From assembly GCF_000223375.1 (NCBI RefSeq), contig NC_017384.1, positions 186,001-250,000 of the forward strand: 64,000 nucleotides of DNA, read 5' to 3'. The notes beneath the pieces were generated by a model. That model was not told where the DNA came from and did not search any database. It saw only the letters and a program-made list of their open reading frames with translations. This document shows positions 1 through 9,057 of this stretch, piece by piece (the first letter of the stretch is position 1; every line of letters begins with the position of its first letter). The translations under genes were made by a program, and so were the position numbers. Source of the DNA: Ketogulonicigenium vulgare WSH-001 (GTDB lineage Bacteria; Pseudomonadota; Alphaproteobacteria; Rhodobacterales; Rhodobacteraceae).

Positions 1-1
1 A

Positions 2-367
2 GCCGCCTATGATAAGGCCGTCTATCCGCTATTCGACGCGCTGGATTGGCTTGAAGGCATCTTGTCGGAAAACCGCTATCTGACCGGCGATCGCCTGACC
101 GAGGCCGATTGGCGTCTGTTCACGACGATCATCCGGTTTGATGCCGTCTATCACACGCATTTCAAATGCAACCGTGCGCGCATCGTGGATTATCCGAACC
201 TTTATGCCTGGACGCGCGAGCTGTATCAGGTGCCGGGCGTGGCCGAGACGGTGAATTTCGACCATATCGTGCAGCACTATTACTACAGCCACGACACGAT
301 TAACCCGCATCGCATTGTGCCGCTGGGGCCGGTGCCTGCCTTTGACGCGCCTCACGGGCGCGGTTGA
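2..367 (+). CDS. glutathionyl-hydroquinone reductase, C-terminal part (partial)
   Basis: The frame is open from the left edge and ends at TGA 365-367; only about 121 C-terminal residues are present. The all-helical glutathione-transferase C-terminal domain is recognisable by RYLTGDRLTEADWRLFTT and by DYPNLYAWTRELYQ, followed by an FDHIVQHYYYSHDTINPHRIVP tail typical of the YqjG/PcpF/ECM4 group. These cytoplasmic enzymes reduce glutathionyl-hydroquinones using glutathione. The catalytic Cys lies in the missing N-terminal thioredoxin-like half, so activity cannot be judged here. The family call is firm; the physiological substrate is unknown. Confidence 0.85.
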   Translation, partial: AAYDKAVYPLFDALDWLEGILSENRYLTGDRLTEADWRLFTTIIRFDAVYHTHFKCNRARIVDYPNLYAWTRELYQVPGVAETVNFDHIVQHYYYSHDTINPHRIVPLGPVPAFDAPHGRG

Positions 368-425
368 CCCTACCACCCGCCGTTGATTGGTGCGATACAG
401 CCGCCAATCAACGAAAGGTGCGATC

Positions 426-1532
426 ATGACAGAGGTTTCGGGCCGGATTCTGACGGCGGATGGCTGGATCGAGGGGCGTGTCGTCTGGGCGGATGACCGC
501 ATCAGCGCCATCATCCCCGCGGATGTCGCGCACGACGCCCCGCTGATCCTGCCGGGCTTTATCGACCTGCATTGCCATGGCGGCGGCGGCGCGGACCTGA
601 TGGAGGGCGGCGATGCCGCCGCCAAGATCGCGGCGCTGCACGCACGCTATGGCACCACCGCCATGCTGGCCACCACCATGACGGATACTGTTCCCGCGAT
701 CACGCGTGCCATGGCCGATACCGGCGCGGTGATGGGGGCGCAGGCCGCCGATCAGGCCGCGATCCTTGGTGTCCACCTCGAGGGGCCATTCATTGACGCC
801 ACCCGCCTTGGCGCCCAGCCGGATGAGGCGATCCCCGCCAGTATCGCGCTGATCGACACGTTCCACGCCCTTGCGCCCATTCGCGTCGTCACTATGGCAC
901 CCGAGGCTGACCCCGATGGTACCGTGACAGCCTATCTTGATGGCAAAGGCATCCGCGTCCAGATCGGGCATTCATCCTGCGATTACGAGACGGCGGCCGC
1001 CGCCTTTGCCTCGGGCCGCCATGGCGTGACGCATATGTTCAACGCGATGACCGGCCTGCACCACCGCGCACCGGGTATCGTCGGTGCGGCGCTCGCGCAT
1101 GCGCAACACGCCGAACTGATCCCTGACCTGTTGCATGTCCACCCCGGCGCGATCCGCGCCGCGCTGCGGGCGATCCCGAACCTTTATGCGGTGACGGATG
1201 CCTGTGCGGCGGCGGGGATGCCGGACGGCGATTATCGCCTCGGTACCCAGCCGGTGCGCCGCTGCGGCAATGGCGTGCGGCTGGCCGATGGCACGCTGGC
1301 GGGGTCTTGCCTGACGCTGCTCGAGGCGTTTCGCAATCTGGTGTCGATTGGCCTGAGTGTCGAGGAAGCCTCGGCCCGCACCTCGACCATCGCGGCGGAT
1401 TACATCGGCCTCTGGGATCGCGGCCGCATCGCGGTCGGGGGCGTTGCGGATATGGTCGTGCTGGGGACGGATGATTTCCACCTGCAACATGTCATCATGC
1501 GCGGCGTGATGGCCGAGGGGGCGAACCCCTAA
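426..1532 (+). CDS. nagA: N-acetylglucosamine-6-phosphate deacetylase
   Basis: A 368-residue amidohydrolase that removes acetate from N-acetylglucosamine-6-phosphate in amino-sugar and cell-wall recycling. Visible motifs: PGFIDLHCHGGGG with the metal-site H49xH51, HLEGPF with H117 and E119, metal-ligand histidines H182 (IGHSS) and H203 (THMFNAM), and the catalytic Asp D258 in VTDAC. Length fits the family. The ATG at 426 was chosen over an in-frame start 39 bases upstream because an AAAGG ribosome site lies just before it. No nagB or sugar transporter is adjacent; the 3' end is convergent with smc, 10 bases away. Confidence 0.93.
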   Translation: MTEVSGRILTADGWIEGRVVWADDRISAIIPADVAHDAPLILPGFIDLHCHGGGGADLMEGGDAAAKIAALHARYGTTAMLATTMTDTVPAITRAMADTGAVMGAQAADQAAILGVHLEGPFIDATRLGAQPDEAIPASIALIDTFHALAPIRVVTMAPEADPDGTVTAYLDGKGIRVQIGHSSCDYETAAAAFASGRHGVTHMFNAMTGLHHRAPGIVGAALAHAQHAELIPDLLHVHPGAIRAALRAIPNLYAVTDACAAAGMPDGDYRLGTQPVRRCGNGVRLADGTLAGSCLTLLEAFRNLVSIGLSVEEASARTSTIAADYIGLWDRGRIAVGGVADMVVLGTDDFHLQHVIMRGVMAEGANP

Positions 1533-1542
1533 GCCACCCCCA

Positions 1543-4500
1543 TTAGGCGACCATCGCCTCGGCCTTCGACAGATCGACGCTGACCAATTGGCTGACACCT
1601 TGTTCAGCCATGGTCACGCCGAACAGACGGTTCATGCGCGCCATAGTGACGGCATGGTGCGTGATGACCAAAAAGCGCGTGTCGGTGCGGCGGGTCATCT
1701 CGTCCATCAGATCGCAGAACCGCGTCACGTTGTGATCGTCCAGCGGCGCGTCGACCTCGTCCAGCACGCAGATCGGCGCGGGATTGGCCAGGAACACGCC
1801 AAAGATCAGGGCCAGCGCGGTCAGCGTCTGCTCGCCCCCCGACAGCAGTGACAGCGAGGACAGTTTTTTGCCCGGTGGCTGGCACATGATTTCAAGGCCG
1901 GCTTCCAGCGGATCATCGCTTTCAACCATCACAAGGCGCGCTTCGCCGCCGCCGAACAGATGGGTGAACAGCATGGCAAAGTTCTCATTCACCTGATCAA
2001 AGGCCGCCAGCAGCCGCTCGCGCCCCTCGCGGTTCAGGTTGCCGATCGCGCCGCGCAGGGTGCGGATGGCGCTTTCCAGATCGGTCTTTTCATTCAGCAG
2101 CGTCGTCTGTTCGTCCGACAGCGCCTTGGCGTCTTCCTCGGCACGCAGGTTCACCGCGCCCATCTGTTCGCGCGCGCGTTTCAGATTCGCGACCTCGTCC
2201 TCCAACTCGCGCACGGGGGGCAGATCGTCAGGATCGCCCACGGCCTCGCGCAGCGCCTCGGGGGCCATGGCGAGGATATCCTGAATGCGTGCCTCGACCT
2301 GCGCCAGCGTGGCTTTGGCGACGTCGACAGCGGCTTCGGCGCGGGCGCGACCCTCGCGCGCCTCGGATGCGGCGCGCTCGACTTCGCGCTCGGCCAGCAT
2401 CGCTTCGCGCAGGCGGGTGTCGGCTGCTGCCACAGCCTCGGCGGCGGCCGCGCGGCGCAACTCTGCCGTGGCGATGGCGGTTAGCACATCCTCGCGCTTG
2501 GCGGTCAGCATCCCGGGGCGGCTTTCGGCGCGCGCGAGATCCTTTTCCAGCCCCTCTTGGCGGGTATCGAGTTCGCGCATCCGCTGCGCGGCGCTGGCCA
2601 GACGGGTTTCCCAATTGGTCATCTCGCGCAGGATATCCTGCGCACGGCGGGTGCGCCCCTCGGCGGTGCGGCGCAGGTCATCGGCGCCGCTGCGGCGGGT
2701 CATCATAGTGATACGGGCGGCATCAACGGCGGCGCGTACCTCGTCCAAAGTAGCGCGGCTGGTGGTCAGATCCGGCAGGGATTGGACCTCGGCCTCGGCC
2801 ACGGTCAGCGTCGCGCGCAGGCTTTGCTGCTCAGAGGCAAGGCGGCGCTGGGCATGATCCGCGCTCTCGCGTTTCGAGGCAGCGATATTGCGGTCAGCCT
2901 CGGCGCGGGCAAGGGTGCGGTTGGTGTCGGCCAGCGTGCGCTCGGCCACGCGCGCGGCGTCGCGGGTCGCGGTTTCCAGCGCGGTTGCCTCGGCCAGCTT
3001 GGCCCCGGCAGCGCTATGGGCGGCGATGGCGGCCTCGGCCTCGGCCTCGGCCGCCGCAAGTTCGGCTTGCAGCGCGGTCAGCCGGTTCATCTGCTCCAGC
3101 CGCAGCGCGGCGGCAGAGGGCGCATCACCTGCACCGGCGCGGAATCCGTCCCAGCGCCAGACATCGCCCTCGCGCGAGACGAGGCGCTGGCCGGGGCGCA
3201 GCGCGGCTTGCAGACGGGGGCCGTCGGCAGCCGCGACCAGCCCGACCTGCGGCAACAGGCGCGCCAGCACGTCATCAGGGGCGGTGACGGCATCGGTCAG
3301 CGGCGCGCTACCCTCGGGCAGCGCGGGCGCATCGGCATAGGCGGGCAGAGCGACCCAGCCGGTGGCGGCATCCGCGCCGATCAGCGGCGCGTTCAGGTCA
3401 TCGACCAGCGCCGCGCCAATGGCTTTTTCCAGACCCGATTTCACCGAGATTTGCGCCAGAAGCCCCGCGACCTTGGCCTGATCCTTGCCCAAAAGCTGCG
3501 TCAATCCCCGCACTTCCGAGGCCAGCGCGCTGCGGCGGCCCTCCGCCTCGGACCTTGCGGCGCGCAAGGTCGCGGCGGCAGTCTCGGCGCTTGCGCGCTG
3601 GGCGGCGGCGGCCTCTTGCGCCTGATCTGCGGCCTCGACCGCAGCCGTTGCGGCGGCAAGGCGTCCCTCGGCCCCGGCAAAGGCGGTGAGGGCAGCGGTC
3701 AGGGCGCTTTCGGCGTGCTGCAGCGATTGCGTCACACGCTGCGCCTCGGCCTCGGCCTTTTCCACCGCGCGCTTGGCATTTTGCAGCGCTTGGTCGGCGG
3801 ATTGGTGGCGGGCGGCAAGGCGGGCCATGCCTTCGGTCTGGGCCGCCAACGTGGCTTCGTGGTCTTTCAAAATGGCGCTGGCCTCGGCTGCCAGTGCCTC
3901 GGCGGCGGCGATGGCTTCGTCCTGATCGGCCTGCGCCTCCATCAGCGCGTCGCGCTCGTCCTCGAGGTTTTTCAGCGTCTGCAGCGCATCGCCGTTCAGC
4001 GCATCCTCGCGGGTGCGGTCGGCCAGGGCTTGCTCCAGCGCGGCGCGGGTATTGTTAATGGTTCCCTGAGCACGGGACAGATCAGCGGCAAGGCTGTCAC
4101 GCTCGGCCTCGAGTTTCGCGACGATGGCCTTGGCGATAGATTCTTCTTCGCGCAGGGGCGGCAGGGCGGCCTCATGCGCGGCGCGGTGATCGGCACCTGT
4201 CTTCGCCTCAGCTTCGGCAAGTCCTGCGGCCTGCGCCGCCAGTTTCAGCGCAAGTTCGGCAGTGATGCGCGCGTCATCCGCCTCGCGCCAGCGCAGCCAG
4301 AACAGCAGCGTTTCGGCCGCACGCAGTGCGCCGCCCACCTCGCGATAGCGTTGCGCGGCCTTGGCCTGGCGCGACAGCGTTGCAAGCTGTTGACCCAGAT
4401 TGTCGATCACATCATCGACGCGGGTCAGGTTCTGCTCGGCGCCCTTCAGCTTCAGCTCTGCCTCGTGGCGGCGCTGATACAGGCCCGAGATCCCTGCCGC

Positions 4501-4998
4501 TTCCTCGAGAATCCGGCGGCGCGATGTGGGTTTGGCGTTGATCAGTTCGGAAATCTGGCCCTGCCGCACCAGCGCGGGCGAATGCGCGCCGGTCGAGGCA
4601 TCGGCAAACAGCATCTGCACATCGCGCGCGCGCACATCCTTGCCGTTGATGCGATAGGCCGAGCCCGCGTCACGCGTGATGCGGCGCATGATTTCCAACT
4701 GGTCATTGTCGTTGAAACCGGCTGGGGCGACGCGATCGCTGTTGTCGATCAGCAGCGCAACCTCGGCATGGGCGCGGGCGGGGCGGGTGGATGCGCCGGC
4801 AAAGATCACATCCTCCATCCCACCGCCGCGCATGGCCGAGGGGCGCGTCTCGCCCATGACCCAGCGCAGCGCCTCGAGCAGGTTCGACTTGCCGCAGCCA
4901 TTGGGGCCAACAACGCCTGTCAGGCCCGGCTGAATCACCAGCTCGGTTTGATCGACGAAGCTTTTAAAGCCGTTGAGGCGCAGACGCGTGAACTGCAT
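1543..4998 (-). CDS. smc: chromosome segregation protein SMC
   Basis: A 1151-residue SMC ATPase, the core of the condensin that compacts and segregates the chromosome. The N-terminal head has MQFTRLRLNGFKSF and Walker A GPNGCGKSN at residues 31-39. A long Ala/Glu/Arg-rich coiled coil runs to a hinge near residues 490-640, then a second coiled coil. The C-terminal head carries the signature LSGGEQTLTALAL and Walker B ICVLDEVDAPLDDHN. The start at 4998 has AAAGGAAG seven bases upstream; the frame is open to 5103, but that extension lacks family similarity. The gene is divergent from the GNAT gene at 5087. Confidence 0.97.
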   Translation of the reverse strand: MQFTRLRLNGFKSFVDQTELVIQPGLTGVVGPNGCGKSNLLEALRWVMGETRPSAMRGGGMEDVIFAGASTRPARAHAEVALLIDNSDRVAPAGFNDNDQLEIMRRITRDAGSAYRINGKDVRARDVQMLFADASTGAHSPALVRQGQISELINAKPTSRRRILEEAAGISGLYQRRHEAELKLKGAEQNLTRVDDVIDNLGQQLATLSRQAKAAQRYREVGGALRAAETLLFWLRWREADDARITAELALKLAAQAAGLAEAEAKTGADHRAAHEAALPPLREEESIAKAIVAKLEAERDSLAADLSRAQGTINNTRAALEQALADRTREDALNGDALQTLKNLEDERDALMEAQADQDEAIAAAEALAAEASAILKDHEATLAAQTEGMARLAARHQSADQALQNAKRAVEKAEAEAQRVTQSLQHAESALTAALTAFAGAEGRLAAATAAVEAADQAQEAAAAQRASAETAAATLRAARSEAEGRRSALASEVRGLTQLLGKDQAKVAGLLAQISVKSGLEKAIGAALVDDLNAPLIGADAATGWVALPAYADAPALPEGSAPLTDAVTAPDDVLARLLPQVGLVAAADGPRLQAALRPGQRLVSREGDVWRWDGFRAGAGDAPSAAALRLEQMNRLTALQAELAAAEAEAEAAIAAHSAAGAKLAEATALETATRDAARVAERTLADTNRTLARAEADRNIAASKRESADHAQRRLASEQQSLRATLTVAEAEVQSLPDLTTSRATLDEVRAAVDAARITMMTRRSGADDLRRTAEGRTRRAQDILREMTNWETRLASAAQRMRELDTRQEGLEKDLARAESRPGMLTAKREDVLTAIATAELRRAAAAEAVAAADTRLREAMLAEREVERAASEAREGRARAEAAVDVAKATLAQVEARIQDILAMAPEALREAVGDPDDLPPVRELEDEVANLKRAREQMGAVNLRAEEDAKALSDEQTTLLNEKTDLESAIRTLRGAIGNLNREGRERLLAAFDQVNENFAMLFTHLFGGGEARLVMVESDDPLEAGLEIMCQPPGKKLSSLSLLSGGEQTLTALALIFGVFLANPAPICVLDEVDAPLDDHNVTRFCDLMDEMTRRTDTRFLVITHHAVTMARMNRLFGVTMAEQGVSQLVSVDLSKAEAMVA

Positions 4999-5086
4999 TG
5001 ACGCTTCCTTTGTGACCAGTGAAAAGAAATTGCCCGGTTTCCTGCTTTGGCTGGCCGAGGCAGGCAGAGTCAAGTGAGAGGCCCAA

Positions 5087-5548
5087 ATGATCGCCATTTC
5101 CATTCGTAAAGCAGACCCGCTATCGGCAGATGGCCGCCGCCTGTTGACTGCCAGCCAGAATTACCTGCGCAGTCTTTATCCGCCCGAGGATAACTATTTT
5201 CTGCCTATCGAGGCTTTGGCCGCTGATCCCGCGATCACCTTTTTGATGGCCTATGACGATACCGGTGCGCTGGGTTGCGTGGCGCTGGCCGACAAGGGCG
5301 AATATGGCGAGGTGAAATCGCTGTGGGTCGATCCCAACACCCGCGGCAAAAGCGTGGGCGCTGCACTGATGGAAACGCTGGAGGGGCGCGCCCGCGCGCG
5401 CAAGCTGAAGATGCTCAAGCTGGAAACCGGCGACACGCTGCATGCGGCGCATCGGTTGTATAAACGGGTTGGATATACGATTTGCGGGCCGTTCGGCGAT
5501 TACGCCGAAGGCCCGCATTCGGTCTTTATGGAAAAGACGCTGTCTTAA
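5087..5548 (+). CDS. GNAT family N-acetyltransferase
   Basis: A 153-residue single-domain acetyl-CoA-dependent N-acetyltransferase. The acetyl-CoA-binding segment is the VKSLWVDPNTRGKSVGAAL stretch at about residues 75-95, followed by the family's alpha/beta tail (LKLETGDTLHAAHRLYKRVGY and a final FMEKTL). The acceptor substrate cannot be deduced. GAGAGG lies upstream of the ATG. It is divergent from smc, so the 88-base gap 4999-5086 must hold both promoters. Confidence 0.85.
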   Translation: MIAISIRKADPLSADGRRLLTASQNYLRSLYPPEDNYFLPIEALAADPAITFLMAYDDTGALGCVALADKGEYGEVKSLWVDPNTRGKSVGAALMETLEGRARARKLKMLKLETGDTLHAAHRLYKRVGYTICGPFGDYAEGPHSVFMEKTLS

Positions 5549-5719
5549 TCACTCGGCTTTTTTGTTCTTCTCGGCCGCAGCTTTCATGCGGGCGAGAAGT
5601 TCAGCCTTGGTCTCGCGGGCGCCAAAGGGCTTTTCCTTGCCGCCGTGCTGGTTGTGCTCTTGGTGGCGGGGCTGACCCTTTGGGGTGCTGCCGCTGTATT
5701 GTTTCGAATAATCGGGCAT
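5549..5719 (-). CDS. small charged protein downstream of rlmH (56 aa)
   Basis: A 56-residue reading frame starting MPDYSKQYSGSTPKG and ending in a Lys/Glu/Ala-rich helix (ETKAELLARMKAAAEKNKK). It starts 3 bases after the rlmH stop on the same strand, so it would be the last gene of the rsfS-rlmH operon. The N-terminal half is rich in His, Gln and Gly and looks disordered; the C-terminal half should be helical and basic. I do not recognise a family. Tight spacing and protein-like composition argue that it is real. No conventional strong ribosome site is visible, so it may depend on coupling to rlmH. Confidence 0.7.
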   Translation of the reverse strand: MPDYSKQYSGSTPKGQPRHQEHNQHGGKEKPFGARETKAELLARMKAAAEKNKKAE

Positions 5720-5722
5720 GAC

Positions 5723-6190
5723 TTATACTCGGTGATAGGGGGTGCCGGCCAAGATGGCGGCGGCCCGGTAAAGCTGTTCCGTCAGCATGACCCGCACCAA
5801 CATATGTGGCCAGACCATTTTGCCAAAGGAGATGGACATCTGCGCCTGCGCGCGAAGGCTGGGGTCGATCCCGTCCGCGCCGCCGATGACGAATGTAACA
5901 TCACGTGCGCTGTCGCGATACCCCGCCAGCCTTTGGGCGAAATCGGGCGAGGATAAAACCTCGCCCCGCTCGTCCAGCGTGATCAGCACATTGCCTGCCG
6001 GGATCGCTTTTGCCAGCAATTGCGCCTCGGCGGGCATGCCGCCGCCCTTTTTATCCTCGACTTCGAGGAGTTGGGCGGGGCCAAGGCCAAGCGCGCGACC
6101 TGTGCGTTCAAAACGGGTGAGATAGTCGTCGATCAGCGCCTTTTCGGGGCCGCTACGCAAGCGGCCCACGGCGGCGATGGTCACACGCAT
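5723..6190 (-). CDS. rlmH: 23S rRNA (pseudouridine1915-N3)-methyltransferase RlmH
   Basis: A 155-residue SPOUT methyltransferase that methylates pseudouridine 1915 in helix 69 of 23S rRNA on the assembled ribosome. Diagnostic motifs are LDERGEVLSSPDFA, the knot segment FVIGGADGID and the C-terminal SFGKMVWPHMLVRVMLTEQLYRA ending in PYHRV. Length is exactly that of the family. The gene follows rsfS with one base between stop and start, the usual bacterial pairing of the two ribosome-associated genes. Confidence 0.97.
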   Translation of the reverse strand: MRVTIAAVGRLRSGPEKALIDDYLTRFERTGRALGLGPAQLLEVEDKKGGGMPAEAQLLAKAIPAGNVLITLDERGEVLSSPDFAQRLAGYRDSARDVTFVIGGADGIDPSLRAQAQMSISFGKMVWPHMLVRVMLTEQLYRAAAILAGTPYHRV

Positions 6191-6191
6191 A

Positions 6192-6587
6192 TCAGCGGAA
6201 CTTGTCAGGCCCCGGCGCGCCCGGCATCCACATTTTTTCCAACTGATAGAACTCGCGCACTTCGGGGCGGAAGATATGGACGATGATATCGCCCGTATCG
6301 ATCAGCACCCAATCGGCGGCCTCGCGGCCTTCCATTTTGCACAGGATCGAGAAATCCTGCTTGAGCCGGTCGGCGAGTTTTTCGGCGATCGAGGCGACCT
6401 GACGGGTCGAACGACCCGATGCGATCACCATATAATCGCCCATAGAGGAGCGGCCGCGCAGATCAATCTGCACGATTTCTTCGGCTTTGTCGTCGTCAAG
6501 CGACGCCATAACGGCATCCAAAAGCTGGGCCGATGTGTAATCGCGCGGGGCTGCGGGGGCGTTTTCGGGCATGAGGGGCGCAGTCAT
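6192..6587 (-). CDS. rsfS: ribosome silencing factor RsfS
   Basis: A 131-residue RsfS/Iojap protein that binds L14 on the 50S subunit and blocks subunit joining when growth slows. Motifs: AEEIVQIDLRGRSSMGDYMVIASGRSTRQV, ADWVLIDTGDIIVHIF, and REFYQLEKMW near the end. The start at 6587 was chosen because AAAGGTGA sits six bases upstream. The frame extends upstream to 7016, but without similarity to the family. It is translated just ahead of rlmH. Confidence 0.95.
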   Translation of the reverse strand: MTAPLMPENAPAAPRDYTSAQLLDAVMASLDDDKAEEIVQIDLRGRSSMGDYMVIASGRSTRQVASIAEKLADRLKQDFSILCKMEGREAADWVLIDTGDIIVHIFRPEVREFYQLEKMWMPGAPGPDKFR

Positions 6588-6827
6588 TGCGTCACCTTTT
6601 GCGCGGGCGCGCTCATGCAGATCATCGTCGGGCGCGAATTGCGGGTAATTAGGGTCATTGTCCTCTCGGGCGGCACGCCGGTTAGCCACGGCGCGGGGCA
6701 TTACAATTAATATAGCAGGGCGGGTGGGGAATCTCAATGGATGCTGACCACCCAAATGGACTTGCGCAATTAATGAAAAGAAGAATGTCCCTTGAAGGAA
6801 GATTTGCAAAGGTGTAGGCAGGGCGAC

Positions 6828-6920
6828 ATGCAAGGCTTCGTGTATTTTGACATTCATGACCGCCAGCGCCTTCCGGGGCGTTTCTTTGGCGTGACCCAAT
6901 CGGTCCTCGCGCGACTTTGA
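6828..6920 (+). CDS. possible leuC leader peptide (30 aa)
   Basis: A 30-codon ORF in the 443-base gap between rsfS and leuC, beginning MQGFVYFDIHD and ending VLARL. An AGGG lies six bases before its ATG. Its stop codon falls in the loop of the first of two consecutive hairpins (6908-6927 and 6927-6954), a layout that could support translation-dependent attenuation. It has only three leucine codons, so it is not a classic leucine-rich leader. The rest of the gap shows no recognisable gene. This is a weak candidate. Confidence 0.3.
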   Translation: MQGFVYFDIHDRQRLPGRFFGVTQSVLARL

Positions 6921-6954
6921 TCGCGCGGGTGGGCTGCTGCTGCACAGCCCGCCC
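6908..6954 (+). promoter_or_regulatory. two adjacent stem-loops upstream of leuC
   Basis: The first stem pairs CGCGCGA (6908-6914) with TCGCGCG (6921-6927) around a 6-base loop. The second pairs GGGTGGGCTG (6927-6936) with CAGCCCGCCC (6945-6954), ten pairs including one G-U. No long T run follows, so intrinsic termination is uncertain. Location 76 bases before leuC suggests a leader structure. Confidence 0.4.
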
Positions 6955-7030
6955 CATGCGCCCTGCCGTCTTTTGACAGCCCATTCGCGCCGGCACCGCC
7001 GGACGCTGCTTAGCAATGCAAGAGATACCT

Positions 7031-8440
7031 ATGTCCAAGACACTCTATGATAAAATCTGGGATGCCCATGTCGCACATCAGGCGGATGACGGCACCTGTC
7101 TGCTGTATATCGACCGCCATCTGGTTCACGAAGTGACCAGCCCGCAGGCGTTCGAAGGCCTGCGCATGGCGGGCCGCAAGGTGCATGCGCCTGAAAAGAC
7201 GATCGCTGTGCCCGATCACAACGTGCCGACCACCTGGGACCGCGCCAAGGGGATCGAGAACGAAGAATCGCGTATTCAGGTCGATGCGCTGGATAAAAAC
7301 GCGCGCGAATTTGGCGTGGTCTATTATCCGGTGAACGATATCCGTCAGGGAATCGTTCATATTATCGGGCCCGAGCAGGGCTGGACGCTGCCCGGCATGA
7401 CCATTGTGTGCGGCGACAGCCATACCGCGACGCATGGTGCATTCGGCGCGCTGGCGCATGGCATCGGCACATCCGAGGTCGAGCATGTGCTGGCGACCCA
7501 GACGCTGATCCAGAAGAAATCCAAAAATATGAAGGTCGAAATCACCGGCAAGCTGCGCCCCGGTGTCACGGCCAAAGATATCACGCTGGCGGTGATCGGC
7601 CTGACGGGCACTGCGGGCGGCACCGGCCATGTCATCGAATACTGCGGCGAGGCGATTCGCAGCCTGTCGATGGAAGGCCGCATGACCGTCTGCAATATGG
7701 CGATCGAGGGCGGCGCACGCGCCGGCCTGATCGCGCCGGACGAGACGACCTTTGCCTATGTCAAAGGTCGCCCCCATGCGCCTGCCGCCGAACATTGGGA
7801 CAAAGCTGTCGCGTGGTGGAAGACTCTGTTCACAGACGAGGGCGCCCATTTCGACAAGGTCGTGACCATCCGCGGCGAGGATATCGCCCCCGTCGTCACC
7901 TGGGGCACATCGCCCGAGGATGTGCTGCCCATCACCAGCGCCGTGCCTGCACCCGAGGATTTCGAGGGCGGCAAGATCGACGCTGCCCGCCGCAGTCTGG
8001 ATTACATGGGCCTAGAGCCCGGCCAGCGTCTGGAAGACATCAAGATCGACGCCGTCTTTATCGGCAGCTGCACCAACGGCCGGATCGAAGATCTGCGCGC
8101 CGCCGCCTCCGTCCTGAAAGGCCGCAAGCTGGCCGAGGGCGTGCGCGGTATGGTTGTTCCCGGCTCGGGCCTTGTGCGACTGCAGGCCGAGGAAGAGGGA
8201 CTGGCCGATATCTTTAAGGACGCAGGCTTTGAATGGCGTCTGGCGGGATGTTCGATGTGCCTTGGCATGAACCCCGACCAGATGGGCCCAGGCGAGCGCT
8301 GCGCCGCGACGTCGAACCGCAATTTCGAGGGGCGGATGGGGCGCGGCTCGCGCACGCATCTGATGTCGCCCGTCATGGCCGCCGCCGCCGCAATCACCGG
8401 TCGTCTGACCGATGTGCGCGATTTCCTGCCCGCTGAATAA
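7031..8440 (+). CDS. leuC: 3-isopropylmalate dehydratase large subunit
   Basis: A 469-residue aconitase-family subunit that, with LeuD, isomerises 2-isopropylmalate to 3-isopropylmalate in leucine biosynthesis. The [4Fe-4S] cysteines are visible at residue 347 (SCTNGR) and at 407 and 410 (GCSMCLG). Also present are [15 protein letters not shown] and the C-terminal [19 protein letters not shown]. The ATG at 7031 gives the usual N-terminus [13 protein letters not shown]; an in-frame ATG at 7016 would add five residues. leuD follows after 11 bases. Confidence 0.97.
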   Translation: MSKTLYDKIWDAHVAHQADDGTCLLYIDRHLVHEVTSPQAFEGLRMAGRKVHAPEKTIAVPDHNVPTTWDRAKGIENEESRIQVDALDKNAREFGVVYYPVNDIRQGIVHIIGPEQGWTLPGMTIVCGDSHTATHGAFGALAHGIGTSEVEHVLATQTLIQKKSKNMKVEITGKLRPGVTAKDITLAVIGLTGTAGGTGHVIEYCGEAIRSLSMEGRMTVCNMAIEGGARAGLIAPDETTFAYVKGRPHAPAAEHWDKAVAWWKTLFTDEGAHFDKVVTIRGEDIAPVVTWGTSPEDVLPITSAVPAPEDFEGGKIDAARRSLDYMGLEPGQRLEDIKIDAVFIGSCTNGRIEDLRAAASVLKGRKLAEGVRGMVVPGSGLVRLQAEEEGLADIFKDAGFEWRLAGCSMCLGMNPDQMGPGERCAATSNRNFEGRMGRGSRTHLMSPVMAAAAAITGRLTDVRDFLPAE

Positions 8441-8451
8441 GGGGAAAGATG

Positions 8452-9057
8452 ATGGATAAGTTTACGCGCCTGACCGGGATCGCCGCGCCCATGCCGCTGG
8501 TGAATATCGACACCGATATGATCATCCCCAAACAGTTTCTAAAGACGATCAAGCGCTCGGGCCTGGGCGTCCATGCCTTTGACGAGATGCGCTATGACGC
8601 GGCCGGCAATGAAAACCCTGATTTCATCCTGAACAAGCCTGCCTATCGCGCATCCGAGATTATCGTTGCGGGGGATAACTTTGGCTGCGGCTCATCGCGC
8701 GAACACGCGCCTTGGGCGCTGCTGGATTTTGGCATCCGCTGCGTGATCTCGACCAGCTTTGCCGATATCTTTTACAACAACTGCTTTAAGAACGGCATCC
8801 TGCCGATCACCCTGCCGCAAGAGATGGTCGATATCCTGATGGATGATGCCGAAAAGGGCGCGAATGCCCGTATCACGGTGGATCTCGAGGCGCAGACGGT
8901 GACCACCTCGGACGGGCAGGTCATCGCCTTTGAGATGGATGCGTTTCGCAAACATTGTCTGGTGAACGGGCTGGATGACATCGGCCTGACGCTGGAGAAA
9001 TCCCTGTCCATCGCCGATTACGAGGCAAAGCTAAACGCCGAGCGGCCCTGGGTCTGA
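8452..9057 (+). CDS. leuD: 3-isopropylmalate dehydratase small subunit
   Basis: A 201-residue small subunit completing the isopropylmalate isomerase. Typical motifs: [19 protein letters not shown] near the N-terminus and [17 protein letters not shown] at about residues 73-89. Two ATGs are adjacent (8449 and 8452); GGGGAAAG at 8441-8448 spaces better to 8452. The stop overlaps the next gene in a TGATG arrangement, so the downstream nuclease gene is probably translationally coupled. Confidence 0.95.
   Translation: MDKFTRLTGIAAPMPLVNIDTDMIIPKQFLKTIKRSGLGVHAFDEMRYDAAGNENPDFILNKPAYRASEIIVAGDNFGCGSSREHAPWALLDFGIRCVISTSFADIFYNNCFKNGILPITLPQEMVDILMDDAEKGANARITVDLEAQTVTTSDGQVIAFEMDAFRKHCLVNGLDDIGLTLEKSLSIADYEAKLNAERPWV

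Noticed and set aside
2557-5001. 814-codon open frame on the forward strand opposite smc
   Set aside because: Composition is Gly/Arg/Leu-rich with no family motif, and the reverse strand encodes an intact SMC; it is a GC-rich antisense shadow.
4999-5103. N-terminal extension of SMC up to 5103
   Set aside because: The added 35 residues lack SMC similarity, overlap the GNAT start, and the internal ATG at 4998 has a good ribosome site.
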